Source: an uncultured Eubacteriales bacterium | Lineage (GTDB): Bacteria; Bacillota; Clostridia; Oscillospirales; Oscillospiraceae | NCBI GenBank assembly: GCA_900549705.1 | Contig: URPI01000136.1 | Span: forward strand, 1-5,855 | DNA: 5,855 bases | Direction: 5' to 3' | Shown here: one piece after another, positions 5,074 through 5,855 of the stretch | How positions within the stretch are numbered: the stretch's first letter is position 1 | Layout: the number at the start of each line of letters is the position of its first letter | Notes under the pieces: model-generated | Database searches by the model: none | The model's input: only the letters and a program-made list of their open reading frames with translations | What the model was told of the DNA's origin: nothing | Translations under genes and position numbers: made by a program

Positions 5074-5855
5074 TCACTTTTTCTTTACCATGCAACGTTT
5101 TTTAAAGAACGAAATGCCATAGCAAAGAATCTGGTCGTAATCATCCTCGTATTCCTTCGCGTACATCCTATCATCAATTTGCTGCAAAGCCGTATCGCAC
5201 TCACTCTCCAGATTTTCCAGTACCTTTGTGTACTTTGCTTCAAAGATTGCAACGCGGGCATTGATGGAATCATAAACGACAACATCACTTCGGCCTTCCC
5301 CATGCTCTTTGTTGGAATCCACCATATATCCGGCACCGGTGAAAATACCCGCAAGGAAAGCATGGTAGAAATCTTCTCGATAGTCATGATAGCTGATGGT
5401 ACGCCGGAGCAGAGCATTCATTTCTCTTGTAATGCCCTCACTGTCACCGTTCCAGACTGCATCGAACAAAGCATTTCGATTCCACTTCTTCGTACTGTCA
5501 TCGAACCATTTGATGACAGTCGTTTCAAAAATCTCTTTGATTTCTGCATTAGGAATCATAAGGGCAACCATGCCATCCGGCAATTCGCCCTTATAATCTT
5601 CTTCACGGGCTTTGGTCAAGTATCCTGTCAGGTACAGCGTACTCCAAAGATTATCTTCTGAGGAATGCAGATAATCATAGGTCAGGTTTTCATCTACACG
5701 CCGAACAATACATCCACCAGCCATCAGGGTTTCAAGTTTATTTGTGATCGTACTGCCTGCATAGTCAATAAAGGAACGGATGATGGCATTATCGCTGGTA
5801 TTCTTCCAGTAGCTGATAGGCTTAGCCTTCGGGTTGCGCTGTAATTCCAGCATAT
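5074..5855 (-). CDS. AAA-ATPase-like / PD-(D/E)XK nuclease domain protein, C-terminal part
   Basis: The frame enters from the right window edge and ends at TGA 5074-5076, so the protein's beginning is missing; the Met at 5853 is probably internal. The visible 259 residues match the second half of the widespread AAA-ATPase-like family that carries a C-terminal PD-(D/E)XK nuclease-like domain (DUF1703 / PDDEXK_9 type). The first part has the conserved WKNTSDN, the LxxLMAGG region, YDYLHSSEDNLWSTLYLTGYLT and a helical linker. The nuclease-like core follows: EGRSDVVVY with Asp190, then AIFEAKYTK with Glu205-x-Lys207, and the closing QQIDDRMYAKEY and YGISFFKKRCMV segments. The Asp...Glu-x-Lys triad is intact. 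The family's exact function is not settled; roles in defence or mobile-element biology have been suggested. It is separated from the recombinase operon by more than 700 bases, so membership of the same element is not shown. Confidence 0.85.
   Translation of the reverse strand, partial: MLELQRNPKAKPISYWKNTSDNAIIRSFIDYAGSTITNKLETLMAGGCIVRRVDENLTYDYLHSSEDNLWSTLYLTGYLTKAREEDYKGELPDGMVALMIPNAEIKEIFETTVIKWFDDSTKKWNRNALFDAVWNGDSEGITREMNALLRRTISYHDYREDFYHAFLAGIFTGAGYMVDSNKEHGEGRSDVVVYDSINARVAIFEAKYTKVLENLESECDTALQQIDDRMYAKEYEDDYDQILCYGISFFKKRCMVKKK

Noticed and set aside
5179..5661. Plus-strand open frame of 160 codons
   Set aside because: It is the shadow of the nuclease-like gene on the other strand; all conserved motifs are in the minus-strand frame.

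Overview
The window suggests a gut Clostridia (Firmicutes) chromosome carrying an integrated mobile element, most likely from the Faecalibacterium / Subdoligranulum / Oscillospiraceae group. This rests on protein style: clostridial-type large serine recombinases with a zinc ribbon and coiled coil, an AAA-ATPase-like/PD-(D/E)XK protein of the kind common in gut anaerobes, and mid-range GC. It is an inference, not a database match.

Layout. The left edge (1-153, + strand) holds the last 50 codons of a membrane protein, probably an MFS transporter, followed by a clear intrinsic terminator (178-209). After a 212-base intergenic stretch, everything that is coding lies on the minus strand. From right to left this is a promoter with a dyad near 4402-4439, a small ribbon-helix-helix/MobC-like protein (4034-4348), a large serine recombinase broken by an in-frame amber codon (2067-4019), and an intact large serine recombinase (366-1985). 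Gaps of 13 and 81 bases suggest these three genes form one operon. At the right edge (5074-5855, minus) lies the C-terminal part of an AAA-ATPase-like protein with a PD-(D/E)XK nuclease-like domain.

The 725 bases between the small gene and the right-hand gene (4349-5073) hold no convincing gene but are rich in structure. One block (4481-4640) has nested perfect inverted repeats and a textbook minus-strand terminator. A second block (4905-5050) has three successive hairpins, the last terminator-like on the plus strand. They may be two small non-coding RNAs, or the first may be an oriT-like site next to the MobC-like gene.

How the parts fit. Two tandem serine recombinases preceded by a small DNA-binding protein look like the excision/integration module of a mobile element, comparable in layout to two-recombinase systems such as CcrA/CcrB. 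The amber codon removes the catalytic serine from any restart product of the upstream recombinase. The module is therefore either decaying, relies only on the downstream recombinase, or uses the truncated protein as a non-catalytic DNA binder. No relaxase, conjugation gene or recognisable cargo is in the window, and neither element end could be placed with confidence.
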